From Flammula alnicola (Eukaryota > Basidiomycota > Agaricomycetes > Agaricales > Strophariaceae), in NCBI GenBank assembly GCA_015499995.1, contig JADNRV010000468.1:1-31557 (forward strand): a stretch of DNA of 31,557 nucleotides, read 5' to 3'. Of this stretch, positions 11,071 through 21,895 are shown in pieces. Both the position numbers and the translations under genes were made by a program. Within the stretch, counting starts at the first letter, position 1, and each line of letters starts with the position of its first letter. A model generated the notes under the pieces. That model saw only the letters and a list, made by a program, of their open reading frames with translations, was not told the DNA's origin and did no database searches.

Positions 11071-11405
11071 AATAGAGACTTACGAACATGAGCATTCTAG
11101 TGTCTGCTTGGGACAGTGTCGAGGTAAGCCGAACTTCGAAGTTGCCAATAGATCCGCTGACACAGAGGCGAGTTTCTTGCTGTGTATTCAAGTGGGGGTC
11201 GCTCACTTGTAAGGGGTAAGGGAAAGAATGGCAGAAGAGCGGTTCAAAAACAGAAAAGAAATTGCGTGCTCACGTGCCATGCTTGCAGATGCTTGCCACT
11301 TGGTATTACTATAAGTTTAACATCGTGCACTACGGTGACCAATACTTGTGATTCGGGAAACTTACTACCGATCTCATTGCCAATAGTTACATACTGACTA
11401 TGAAA

Positions 11406-13860
11406 CTACAGGTATGCAGTAAGCACTTTCATGCCGGCGAAAGGCAAATCTTTTTTTGACCACTTGTAATGTGGAATAGGGGCTCTGGACATTACATGTT
11501 TTACCTTAAAGGTGACGAGATTTTTTATGTTGTGATTAAGATTGACATGTAGATCGCTCGAATCCAGTTTGCCCATCCATTTATTCACCGTGCCCTGGTC
11601 TTGAAGCCATCGTACACGTGGAGTCTGAAGTTCTAACTGAACACCAAGGCAAATTTCGGGGATCAGGACGTCGTCCTGCTCCTCAACGAAATTCCAGACA
11701 CCGAGAAGGGAATTCACGCGTTCGCCACCCAGACGGTAAGATGGATGGATTTTGTCGCGATTTTCAATGCTGTCTTGTAGGATTACGGTTTCCCCGGTGA
11801 ACTCAGGATGGTTAATGTCGAAGCCTCTCATGAGGGGTGTTGGAATTTGATCGCACCACACGGCAATGACCAGTAATCTCACCCGGAATCTATGATGAGT
11901 TAAGCCAATGGACTCCAAGAAAGGGACCTCGGGCTTCCAATCTTTCAGACTTGGCCAATTGTTGATATTCACGTGCCCCAGGAAACACCGTGGGCTCGAT
12001 GGAATGAGACGAGATGAATGGATGTTGGAAGAGATGGGACGACCTGCCCAATTGAGAACGTCGAAAACGTCTTTGAAGGCAGTCAAAATGGCCTCGATAA
12101 GTCGGAAGAAAGCGCGCTCTGCACCTTCACCGTAGGCGATTGAGATGCTGACGCCGAAAATTCCCATGAGGGAATACGCTGTATCTTCTCCTCTCGTGGT
12201 CGTTCTGTTCGCTGCCCACACCATCCTACGCGACAGACCACCGGCGTGACGGTCACCAACACCTGGTGTGAACTCCGAGAGTTCCAGATGCGTGATTCCA
12301 GATGCCGCTTCGATTACCCCCAGGATTTGACGGTGTTCTTTGTCATTGTCCCCAAAACCAAGGCGAGTCCAAGTCTTGTTGTAGAACTGGATTTTACTTG
12401 GAGCCACGAGTTCCTGGAGGGTCCATCCACGAGTGAACCAGCGATCGCGGGCCATATCGTTGAGGGAAGAAGTGTCGGCGAGATAGGTTATGCAGATGGA
12501 AGCGTCGCGGTACCAGCGATACATGGAGCGGATGGACTCGTCGAGCTCTGAACTGCTGTCCTTGTTGATGCAGACGGTGTCCATCCAAGCGAAGGAGACG
12601 CCAGGATCTTTCGCTACAACTTTGCAAAACCCTTCCAATTTCTCATATCCCGCCCCACGGTGGTCCTTAATCGACGGCCATGTCGAGAATGTCACCTCGG
12701 GTTCGTTCTGGAGCCAGGTATGCGACATAACAGCATAACCCGCATATTTGCGCATCAAATCTTCGATAACTTCCTGCTCAGCTTCTTCTCTTTGTTCCGA
12801 TCCAACCTTGGAAATCTTCGAAGTCACCATTCTCTTGAACGCTGTCTCGTCGATAAGCCGCATTTTGAGAACAATATGTTGAAAGACTTCGCTCCTCTCG
12901 AGGAGCTTGATCTCGGGTCCCACGGTTAGCAAGCGGATCGGCATCTGGTTGAATACGCGTTCTCGCAGGCCATCCATCAGCTTTTGGGGTAGCTGAGGGG
13001 CAGGCGTGTTCTCTGGAGTGCTTGACTGTTCTAAAGAGGTCGAACCTGAGTTCAGTTACGATTGCGGATTTACCACCAGAAGCAGGGAGAAAATCTATAC
13101 ATACCCAGTTTTTCGTCAGACGGTCGGGTACCTCCTTGTGCAAGCTGATCATGTACGTTTGACTGAATAAAGGCCTCCAGGGCATTGAGTAACGTTTGGG
13201 CTTCGGATCCCGATGACGTCGGCAATTGAGTATGTACTTCTGGGAGGTCGAAAAGGATTGACTGAGCTCATGCATGCCTGCAGATAAATGGAGTAGATTT
13301 TCACCTTTATCGACCTCAAGACGACCCGACGGCATAGTACTCGCCAAATCGCCAGCCGGTGACGCTTGGCTCTGAGGAAGTGCTGAACTTTCTGCCATAT
13401 CTGAAAGTTCACAAAGGTTCTATTCAATTCCGATCATAAAAATGGAAAATTGGATACGGATACTCACCGAGCTTTTTAGCTGATTCTTGGGTATGTTTAT
13501 GCACGGTTACGCGGATAAAACCCTCCAGTGCGTCAAATAGTACTTGAGCTTCACGTTTTGATGAGGAGTTATTGCCTTGTTCTGGAGGGGTCGAGTGTCA
13601 ACATCTCGGTTCATTCGTGATTCAAGCCAATATGGAACTGCCTTCACCTTGATCGAAAGAATCAGCTTACAGTCGTAGATATGCAGAATGTGTATACTTA
13701 CCTTGGTTTTTTGCGAACTCACGAGTGCCTTGTAGGGTGCGTTGACCGTCTCTTTCTGAAGGAGGTGGGTCTCTTCTAGTTGGAACTGGAAGTTTTCAAA
13801 TGAGGAGTGTATCAAGTGTCACGTATGTAAGAAATCTGTATGCTCACCTGAAGGCGCCAT
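11406..13860 (-). CDS. HET-domain protein 2
   Basis: Exons are 13848-13860 (MAPS), 13702-13785, 13468-13581, 13305-13400, 13105-13239 and 11406-13030, all phase 1, giving 688 residues. The two amphipathic modules are KREAQVLFDALEGFIR and SEAQTLLNALEAFIQSNVH. The linker exon that follows the second module in genes 1, 3 and 4 is absent; the corresponding DNA is now a 74-nt intron (13031-13104). The linker before the first module is reduced to a possible 18-nt micro-exon (ADSFDQ) ending near 13647, which would need a 36-nt intron and is left out here. The HET exon is intact (YAGYAVMSHTWLQNEPEVTF, DRWFTRGWTLQEL, RTTTRGEDTAYSLMGIF) and ends in GMKVLTAYL. It is closest in sequence to gene 1. The 13-nt start exon ATGGCGCCTTCAG is identical to that of gene 4, which fixes the start. 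Confidence 0.9.
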
Positions 13861-13896
13861 TGTATGCGAATCTGAAGTGTAAGAAGACCACGGGCA

Positions 13897-13995
13897 CTAC
13901 AGGATGAAACTGGGAAGAACGTGAGATATCGAACCAGCAGATGAGCGCCCGCGGTGCCAGGCAGGCCCTCGCCGTGTTTGTCCTAGTTTCCTCAT
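13897..13995 (-). other. Upstream ORF of HET gene 2 (begins MRKLGQT)
   Basis: A 32-codon ORF between the TATA box and the main start. It shares its first residues and flanking nucleotides with the uORFs of genes 1 and 3. Confidence 0.4.
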
Positions 13996-14030
13996 AATCG
14001 GACAATGGCACGACAGCTGTGAGGCCTGAG

Positions 14031-14040
14031 CAATTTATAG
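14031..14040 (-). promoter_or_regulatory. TATA box of HET gene 2
   Basis: CTATAAATTG, identical to the element before HET gene 1, about 175 nt upstream of the ATG. The sequence downstream (GCTCAGGCCTCA.., then ATGAGGAAAC) is partly conserved with genes 1 and 3. Confidence 0.55.
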
Positions 14041-14391
14041 GCAAAAATGATGAGAAGCTTGTCCTATGTCCCTACCGATGTCGTTTTCGGTACCCATTGA
14101 TGGAGGTAGCTAGGACGTTTTCGGAGGCCTCGCTCGCTCAACGCGACACCGATATACATCAACTTCAGGGGAATCGTAGCAAAGAGCATTGGAAGAGCAC
14201 ATAACCGGTGGTTCGAGACACTGACACGCACTGAAGATTCAGAAATTTCAAATAATACACGCGATCACGTGTATCGTTGTTAAATTTTGTCCTTGAGTCT
14301 TGACTGAGTTGACTAAGGGTCGCATTTATCATTACAACAGTACTAGTTCTTCACATCCATGATGACTGACTAAATCTACAGATACAAAGAT

Positions 14392-14590
14392 CTACAAATA
14401 CAAAGTAAGCAGCTTCATCCCGGATAAATTCAAAAACTTTTTAGAGACCCTGAAAGGTGGAGGAGTTGTCGCGACGCTGAAGTTTGAACGTGATAAGAGT
14501 CTTCAAATTCATGTTAGGATCAAAATATATTTCGCTCGGGTCCAAGGTGTCCACCCATTGGTAAAACGCAAAGCCCGATCGCTGAGGAAG
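14392..14590 (-). pseudogene. Untranslated remnant of the HET gene 3 C-terminus
   Basis: Downstream of the TAG that ends HET gene 3 the reading frame continues with the family's usual tail (WVDTLDPSEIYFDPNMNLKT, LITFKLQRR). It then shifts by one base and ends in SGMKLLTLYL and a stop at 14392-14394. The other three paralogs keep this tail in frame, so gene 3 has lost it by a nonsense mutation plus a frameshift. Confidence 0.8.
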
Positions 14591-16677
14591 CTAGAGTTCG
14601 AAAGGAATAGCCAGGCAAATTTCAGGAATTACGACGTCGTCTTGTTCCTCGACGAAGTTCCAGACACCGAGAAGGGAATGTACATCTGGACCTCCCAGCA
14701 AACAAGGAGAATAACTGTCACTAGTGTCATTTGAGAGTATGGTTTCCCCGTCGAAATTTCTGTGGCGCCCAGCCCCGGGAAAACGAGGAGTATCCAAGTG
14801 ATCGGACCACACGGAAATGAGCAAAAATCTGACCCGTAGTCTGTGGTGAGTTAAGGCCATTGATTCTACGGGAAGGACTTTGGACTTCCAATCCTTCATG
14901 CTTGGCCAATTGTCCGCGTTGACATGCTGCCGATAGCATCGCGGACTCGATGGAACCAGGCGAGACGCGTGGATGTCGGGAGAGATGGGACGCCCTGACC
15001 AATTTAAGATATCCGAAACCTCTTCGAAAGTGGTTACGATGGCCTCTATAAGTCGAAAGAAAGCGCGGTCTGCACCCTCTCCGTATGCGATTGAGAAACT
15101 GACGCAAAAAATTCCCATGAGAGCATAAGCAGTATCTTCGCCCCTCGTCGTCGTTCTATTCGCTGCCCAGACCATCCTACGTGCGAGACCGCCAGTGGAA
15201 CCATTGCCGACCCCTGGCGTGAAGTTTGAGAGTTCTTGAGGTGTGATGCCCGTCGCTGCTTCAATTACTTGGAGGAGTTCGGTGGACTCCTTGTCATTCT
15301 CACCAGAATTCAGTCGTGTCCAATTCTGGTTATAGAACTTGGTTCTTCTTGAAGCCAAGAGCTCCTGGAGAGTCCATCCACGGGTGAACCAGCGATCGCA
15401 TGCCATGTCGTCGAGGGAAGCGGTATCGGCAAGATAGGTTATGCAGATGGAAGAACGTTCATACCAGCGATACATGGACCGGATGGATTCGTCGAGCTCG
15501 GAACTGCTATCCTTGTTGATGCAGATCGTGTCCATCCAAGCGAGCGAGATGCCAGACTCTCTAGCGACTTCGCAGAACCCTATCAGCTTCCCATACCCTG
15601 CACCACCCTGGCTTTTGATCGACGGCCATGTAGAGAACGTCACCTCAGGCTCATCCTGGAGCCATGTATGTGAAAGAATAGCATAACCGGCATATCTGCC
15701 CAAGATTTCCTCGATGAGTTTCTGCTCTGCCTCTTCATTGTTTTCTGCTTCTCTTTTGGAGATCTTCAAACCGACCATTTCTTCGAACGTCTTCTGGTCG
15801 ATGCGTGACATCTTGAGCTTGAGAGCGATATGATGAAAGACGCCGTTTCTCTCAAGGAGCTTTATCTCGGATCCCACGGCCAGCAACCGAATGGGCATTT
15901 GATTAAATACGCGTTCTCGCAGGCCATCCATCAGCTTTTGAGGTAGCCGAGGTACAGGTGATTGGTCGGTAGCGCTTGCTTGTTCTAAAAGACCAAATAT
16001 GAGTTCAACTAGAATCGCGGATACACGTAAAAATATTATTTCACCTTCATCTGGAGAATCGCCATTCAACAAGGCATTGTCCGACGGACGGCTGTCCAAT
16101 GACCCTTGACGATTAAGGTGTTCGGAACTTCCTAACGAATCTATGTACATGGACATTATAATCAGTTACAACCAAAAAATATGCAGACAATCTATACGTA
16201 CCTAATTTTTCGTGAGACTCTTGCTCTCTAGTGCTGTCCTGTGTTGGTGGCACATGTACATTTGATCGAATAAATGCCTCCAAAGCGTTGAGTAGAACTT
16301 GAGCTTCCGGGGTCGATGACGGGCGAGTATGGCGTTCTAGGAAGGTCGAATAGGAACGGATGAGTTCATCGGCGGACGCGGGTAGATGAAGAGATTTTGC
16401 ACCTTGATCAATGCGAGGACCACCCGATGGTGTGAAACCGTCAACCAGTGACCCTCTCCTCTGAGGAAATGAAGAACATTCGGCCAGCTCTGAGCATGCC
16501 AAAGGTTACCGGTCAATTCTGTGATCTAAACGAAAAACATAGATATGGATACTCGCCAAGCTTTTGGTCCAATCCTTGGGCATGTTTGTGCATGGCCACA
16601 TGAATAAAGTCCACCAGTGCATCAAGTAGCACTTGAGCCTCGCGTTTTAATGACGAGCGATTACCAGAAAACGTCAT
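14591..16677 (-). CDS. HET-domain protein 3, C-terminally truncated
   Basis: Exons are 16557-16677, 16403-16489, 16202-16336, 16045-16140 and 14591-15984, all phase 1, giving 610 residues. The start exon runs directly into the first amphipathic module without an intron (MTFSGNRSSLKREAQVLLDA), unlike genes 2 and 4. The intron after exon 1 has a GC donor (GCGAGT). The second module reads PEAQVLLNALEAFIRSNVH. The HET domain is complete (YAGYAILSHTWLQDEPEVTF, AWMDTICINKDSSSELDES, DRWFTRGWTLQELL), followed by RRMVWAANRTTTRGED. A TAG after PEICLAIPFEL removes about 60 residues found in the paralogs. The 60-nt intron 15985-16044 is a multiple of three and open, so retention would also keep the frame; homology with gene 4 supports splicing. 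It may be functional without the tail or be at an early stage of decay. Confidence 0.85.
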
Positions 16678-16794
16678 TTATGCAAGGGTGAAGTGTACGA
16701 GGATCACGAGAGCTGCGCGATGCGATAGCGAAGCAAGTGAGTTATCGATTATCTGATGAGCGTACGGTGCTAGTGTTTGTCCCAGTTTTCTCAT
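16678..16794 (-). other. Upstream ORF of HET gene 3, stop abutting the main ATG
   Basis: A 38-codon ORF starting MRKLGQT. Its TAA is directly followed by the ATG of HET gene 3 (GCATAAATGACG). A stop-start junction of this kind would allow reinitiation. The first residues are shared with the leaders of genes 1 and 2. Confidence 0.4.
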
Positions 16795-18090
16795 GGTCAG
16801 ACGTGGCAGGCAAGACGACGTTGAGGCCTTTGCAATGTAATGTGCAGAATTGCGTCGCGTCAAATGATGTGATGTGCATTATTATCGACGAACAAAGCGG
16901 TGCGATAGTGGATATTGATCGCCCAAAGAAACGAGGGCCCTGCACGCTTGTTAATCGTATACAAGATATACGGGACAGATAAACACCTGACGACTTTGTG
17001 GGTGTGTTGTTATCCCTTTCTGTTCATCATAATTCCTTCGCCTCTACTTCGCATAACCGGCCACCAGAGGAAGTACGTTTGTGGGCACAGCCAACAATAT
17101 GAAGTGCAAGGCAGCCAGCTACATGTGAGCGCCGTCAACGCAAACAACAGAAATTGAAAAACAAAGGAACTTACCACGCCTGCATGGAAAACCTATACCC
17201 ATTATTAAACCAAATCACTTCAAGGCAACTCTGCGTGGATATTTCCTATTTAGATCAGTTGGATATAACTTGGGGGATGACACCTCGTAATACAACACTC
17301 ACATTTCGGAGGCAAATCATAACAACCAGATACCAAGGTCGCCTGCTGGCTGCTCACAACGCTCGTCAATTGAACATCACAAAAATGACGAGAAGGTTGT
17401 TCAATGTGCTTACCTGGGCTGTTTTCAGTATCCATGCTCAGTAACACAACGTGAAACCCCGCTGTGACGTTTTCGCAGGGCTCTTGCGCTTATCGCGACC
17501 GCGACAGGGATGTAAGGGTGAACCATGAAGGAATCAAGCAGAAGTTCTGAAGAGCGTGGCTTCAACTTCAAAAGAAACGCGATCACGTGCATCGAGATTC
17601 GAGAACTTGAAATGCCCATCCTCGAGTCCTCGCGCATCTGCGCTGAATTCGAATTGCGGAGGCAAACGTCCTGTCTATGCATAGCCGAACGTCGTGTTGA
17701 TACTGCTGCAGGAATCTCTGTCTCCATTCGCACCATTTTGGCATACGGCTCCCCGCCAGATCATTCTGTCAGTCTAGATCAACCAACCCTACCCTCAATG
17801 ACCGTCACACGTCCCCGACTCCGACTTGTGTCGTAGATCATCTTGTCCTTCTATGCATCTCTATGGACGGTATGGTGCCATCGGGTTTGAAATTTGAAGT
17901 GTCAACTTCCGATCAACAGGCCATGTTCAAGTCGTTCCGCGCACCTCCCTTTGCGCTTCAATGGTCCATATTCTATCGTCCAATTTCGTCGGTGTGATCT
18001 TGGTGTGAGCGTTTTGTTTATGTTATTTAGAGAGCTTCCATGAGAGGAGATCCTATTATTTTACAGAACAAACGACGGTGGCTATTTACA
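16795..18090. other. Intergenic between HET genes 4 and 3
   Basis: No supported gene; short frames on both strands lack motifs. The part next to 16795 aligns with the leaders of genes 1 and 2 but has ATTACATTG where they have CTATAAATTG, so gene 3 lacks the TATA box at this place. Confidence 0.45.
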
Positions 18091-20735
18091 CTAAAGATGT
18101 AAAGTCAACACGTTCATACCATGCCATCCCAAATCTTTTTTGTCGACTCTGAAAGTTGGGCAATTTCGTAATTTAAGCTTAAGAATGACGACATTCTCCG
18201 TCTCGCATGCGGATGATATATCGGCCGCTTCTAAACCATTCATGTTATAGATTTTTGCTGAATCCCGAATTTTAAGAAGAACGGCAAGGTTAGTTGGAGA
18301 CATTTCGACGTGATTCTCCCCTTCTATGAAGTCCCAGACCCCAAGAACACAGGATAGGAATGTACGATGACGGCCGGAGGGGTCGAGCGGTGGTTGCGGA
18401 AAATAATAATTGTTGCTGCTTCTATCCTCTTGGACTTCGGCTTCTCCATAGAATGTAGGACTATAATTGTAATGGGGAAGATGTTCAGATTTGATACATG
18501 AAAAGAGCAGCATTCGGACTTGTACTCCAAGGTGCGTCAGAGTGATTGGTATGGAGGGAAGGGCCACCTCATCCCAACCTGGATATGTTTGGATATGATC
18601 CTCTTTTTTAAGATAGCACCGTGGAGTCGACGGGATGAGGCGAGAGGAATGGATTTTACGAGAGATAGGACGGCCAGCCCAATTGAGAACGTCCGACACA
18701 TCTTGGAAAGATATCAAAATGGCTTCTATAAGCCGGAAGAATGCCCGCTCTGCGCCTTCGCCATATGCGATGGGGAAGCTGACACCAAAGATTCCCATGA
18801 GGGAGTACGCAATATCTTCTCCCCTCGTTGTCATTCGGTTTGTTGCCCACACCATCCTTCGCGAGATAGAATTATGGCGTGTAAAGGGGTTATTGACATA
18901 AGCCTCGAAATCCTGGAAATCTTGACGCGGTATTCCAGTCACATCTTCAATTATTCGGCAGAGTGTCCCAGAATTGTCTGATTTGTCGTCGTCACTGGAA
19001 CCTAGGCGTTTCCAATTCTTGTCGTAGAATTGCGTCCGCCTCGGAGCTAAGAGTTCCTGGAGAGTCCACCCACGCGTAAACCAGCGATCGTGGGCCATGT
19101 CGGCCAAGGAAGAGGTGTCGTAAAGATAGGTGATGCAAATAGAGGCGTGGCGATACCAGTTATACATCGAACGGATAGATTCGTCGAGCTCGGAACTGCT
19201 GTCCTTGTCAATACAAATTGTGTCCATCCAAGCGAGAGAGACACCAGACTCTTTCGCCGCGACTTCGCAAAATCCCGCCAGTTTTTTATAGCCCGCCCCA
19301 CTATAGTTCCGTATCGATGACCAATCCGAGAATGTTACCTCCGGCTCATTCTGGAGCCATGTATGCGATAGAATAGCGTAGCGTGCATATTTCCTCAACA
19401 TGTCTTCGATCACTTGCAGCTCTGCCTTTTCCTCTATGTCGAATCCCGGTTCGGAGCCTTGTCTCACGACCATTTCATCGAACGCCCTCTCGTCAATGTG
19501 CGACATCTTGCGCATGATATGTTGAAGTACCTCGCTTCTGTCAAGAAGCTTCATCTCGGACCCCAGGGTCAGCAACCGGATTGGCATCTGGTTGAAGACA
19601 CGTTCACGTAGGCCGTCCATCAGTTTTTGGGGCATCCGCTGGACAGGCGCGTTGTTTGCAGCCTTTTCTTGTTCTACAGAAATCGAAGAAGGGTGTGACT
19701 TATTCGTGATCGCAGGTTAATCCATTTTCTCACCTTTATTTTGGGAATCGCTATCCAGCGGGGAATTTCCTGCTGAACGCGAAGCCGAAAGCTTGTTATT
19801 AAGAAGTTTAGACTTTCCTAACAAATTTTGATTCATTTTAGACTCAGTACGGCCACGCATGTAGGAAATATGTACATACCTGGTCTGTTATCGAGCTCTG
19901 GGGTACCTTCACGTGCGAGTTGGACTTGTACATTTGATTGAATAAACGACTCCAGAGCGTCGAGCAGTGCTTGGGATTCAGGTCTTGATGAAGGGCGAAT
20001 AAGGTGTTCTAGGAAGATTGAATGTAAACGACCAAGTTCATTTGTATCCGCAGATACATGCGGAACTCTGTATCTCACCTTTATCAACCGGACTTGGAAG
20101 ATTGTCACTTGAGGCAGTACTATTGGGCGAACTGCCCGCCATTGGCATGTTTTTGTTAAGCGTTCCAGCATCTTATGACAGCACTTCGTTAGTTCCGGTC
20201 AAAAAATCGTAAGAGAAATATTCACCAAGGTTATTATCGGATTGTTGGGTATGGTTTTGCGTAGGTTGAGCATGGATGGTCGAACGAATAAACTCCTCCA
20301 GTGCGCTGAGCAATACTTGAGCCTCGGATCTTGATGGATGGTTATGGCCTTTTGAGGGGAATACAGTAACCATGTTATGGGTACATTTGTGATCATAGGG
20401 CGCAAATTTTTTTACCTTCATCGACAAGATCGAAGGCTGACGCGACTTTAACTGGCAATGAACCTCCAGCCGATGACTTCTCGGAATTTAGATGCCCCAA
20501 GACAGTTTCTAATATATTTGAATGGGTAAATATGTCAACGGCCACTACAGTCAGAATAGAACCCCGATTCGAGATACGCACCTAGTTCTTCACCGAATTC
20601 TTGGGTATCTCCGCCGGTACGCCTCTTGGAACGAGCATCATTGTCTGGAGCCAGAACTTGTGAGATACAAGATTACAGCCGCAGTAAGTTTATCACTGAA
20701 CACCAAAGAGAGGTGCTCTTACCTGAAGGCGCCAT
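18091..20735 (-). CDS. HET-domain protein 4
   Basis: Eight exons give 730 residues: 20723-20735 (MAPS), 20582-20656, 20416-20508, 20226-20348, 20079-20171, 19880-20008, 19734-19817, 18091-19673. Every intron is phase 1. This copy keeps the full module order: start, proline-rich exon, linker, module 1 (SEAQVLLSALEEFIRSTIH), linker, module 2 (PESQALLDALESFIQSNVQ), linker, HET exon. The HET domain begins near residue 300 (YARYAILSHTWLQNEPEVTF) and has AWMDTICIDKDSSSELDES and DRWFTRGWTLQELL, then RRMVWATNRMTTRGED. The C-terminal third is the most diverged of the four but ends alike (GMNVLTLHL). It is the most upstream gene of the tandem array in transcription order and probably closest to the ancestral exon layout. 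The role in non-self recognition is inferred from the family. Confidence 0.9.
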
Positions 20736-20860
20736 TGTTGATAGTCAAGAGAGATTAGGAGACGAGCTGCTGGGATATTATGGTGTTGATGATGAAAGGA
20801 CTCCTTGTTTATCCATGCTTTTCTCACACATAGCGTGTGTCAAAACCTGAGCAAGGAGTA

Positions 20861-20868
20861 ATTTATAG
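20861..20868 (-). promoter_or_regulatory. TATA box of HET gene 4
   Basis: CTATAAAT on the minus strand about 130 nt upstream of the start, at the place equivalent to the elements of genes 1 and 2. Confidence 0.5.
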
Positions 20869-21170
20869 AAGAATTCAATTGTCTGAACAACGACCCAGCT
20901 CCAGGGATATGCATATAAGTACTGGAGAAGACTTGTGTTGGCAAAGCGCATGCCGTAGTGCCCCGATAAAGCCATGGTTACATATATTTGGTTCCGTCCG
21001 ACCCAGACCAACCCAACCGTATACTACGTCTGAACCCTATCAAAACCATATACTATGCAGTGTGTACCAGGATAAGTAGCTCGCCGTTTGTCGCCGTTTG
21101 AATCCAAATATTATTGGACAGCGAGTGTCGAGCAAGACTGACTCTTTTTATTCTGTCAAGACTCAAGACG
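20869..21170. other. Divergent intergenic region
   Basis: About 300 bp between the HET gene 4 promoter (minus) and the hydrolase relic (plus). It must hold the upstream sequences of both; no further element stands out. Confidence 0.4.
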
Positions 21171-21758
21171 ATGGCAGAACATACCGCAAAATCAATGGCT
21201 GCACTGGTGACACTGCCTATTTACACTGAACAGGATGTGCGCACAAACCGGCCACGAACGAAAGAAATAGTCGATTCCAGTAAGTTCACAATCTACCAAT
21301 CTATGCCCCAGAGTTTTGCATTTGTCTCTTGATGGTTGGCTCTAACATCCGAGTCGCTGCTAGGCTACCCTCTCCTTGAAGTGAACCGCGGCGCTATAGC
21401 ATCCATCAAACGCTGCACTTTCAAATATGGGTCCACTGAGGAGCATCAAGTGAATATTCAATTTCATTTACTGTATCTCACATACTCACATATCCGTTTC
21501 GATGTATAAAGCTTGTCATATATTATCCTCCTGTTACCGTGACGCAATCACACACCACAAGTGAAAGAGAAGAACGACGCCCTATCCTCGTCTTCTTCTA
21601 TGGTGGGGGCCTCTTGCATGGTGCGCGATCTTCTCCGCTATCCAACCTGATGCACAACAACCTTAGGGCATTCTTTGCATCCAGAGGTATCCTTACCATT
21701 ATACCGGACTACCGTTTAGTTCCCTCTATCACCTACCCCGAAGGATCAGAGGACGTTT
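21171..21758 (+). pseudogene. Alpha/beta-hydrolase (esterase/lipase-like), N-terminal half only
   Basis: Three exons read in frame: 21171-21279, 21364-21449 and 21512 to about 21758. The first encodes MAEHTAKSMAALVTLPIYTE. The second reads YPLLEVNRGAI and KYGSTEEHQ. The third begins LVIYYPPVT and contains RPILVFFYGGGLLHGAR, ASRGILTIIPDYRLVPSITY and PEGSEDV. These are the first strands and the oxyanion-hole segment (a GGG where many members have HGGG) of an agaricomycete alpha/beta hydrolase. Homology ends at EDV. The nucleophile elbow (G-x-S-x-G), the Asp and the His are all missing, so no active enzyme can be made. The frame runs on by chance into the neighbouring DUF5648 gene. Confidence 0.75.
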
Positions 21759-21840
21759 GCCACGCACGAAGCTGCGCAAGGTCAGACAACCATGCAACTT
21801 GCCACGCAAATCACTCGTTGCCCGAGCGAGAGCAGCCGTG

Positions 21841-21848
21841 CTATAAAT
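21841..21848 (+). promoter_or_regulatory. TATA box of the DUF5648 gene
   Basis: CTATAAAT lies 48 nt before the ATG at 21896, followed by a CT-rich leader (CAACTCTTCTTTCCTTCAG). This supports transcription separate from the hydrolase relic. Confidence 0.55.
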
Positions 21849-21895
21849 CATGCACTCCCAAGTGCAACTCTTCTTTCCTTCAGCCAACTCACGAC

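Noticed and set aside
12246..12929. Plus-strand open frames opposite the HET exons
   Set aside because: They mirror conserved HET codons in antisense and recur opposite each paralog, without start context or domain content.
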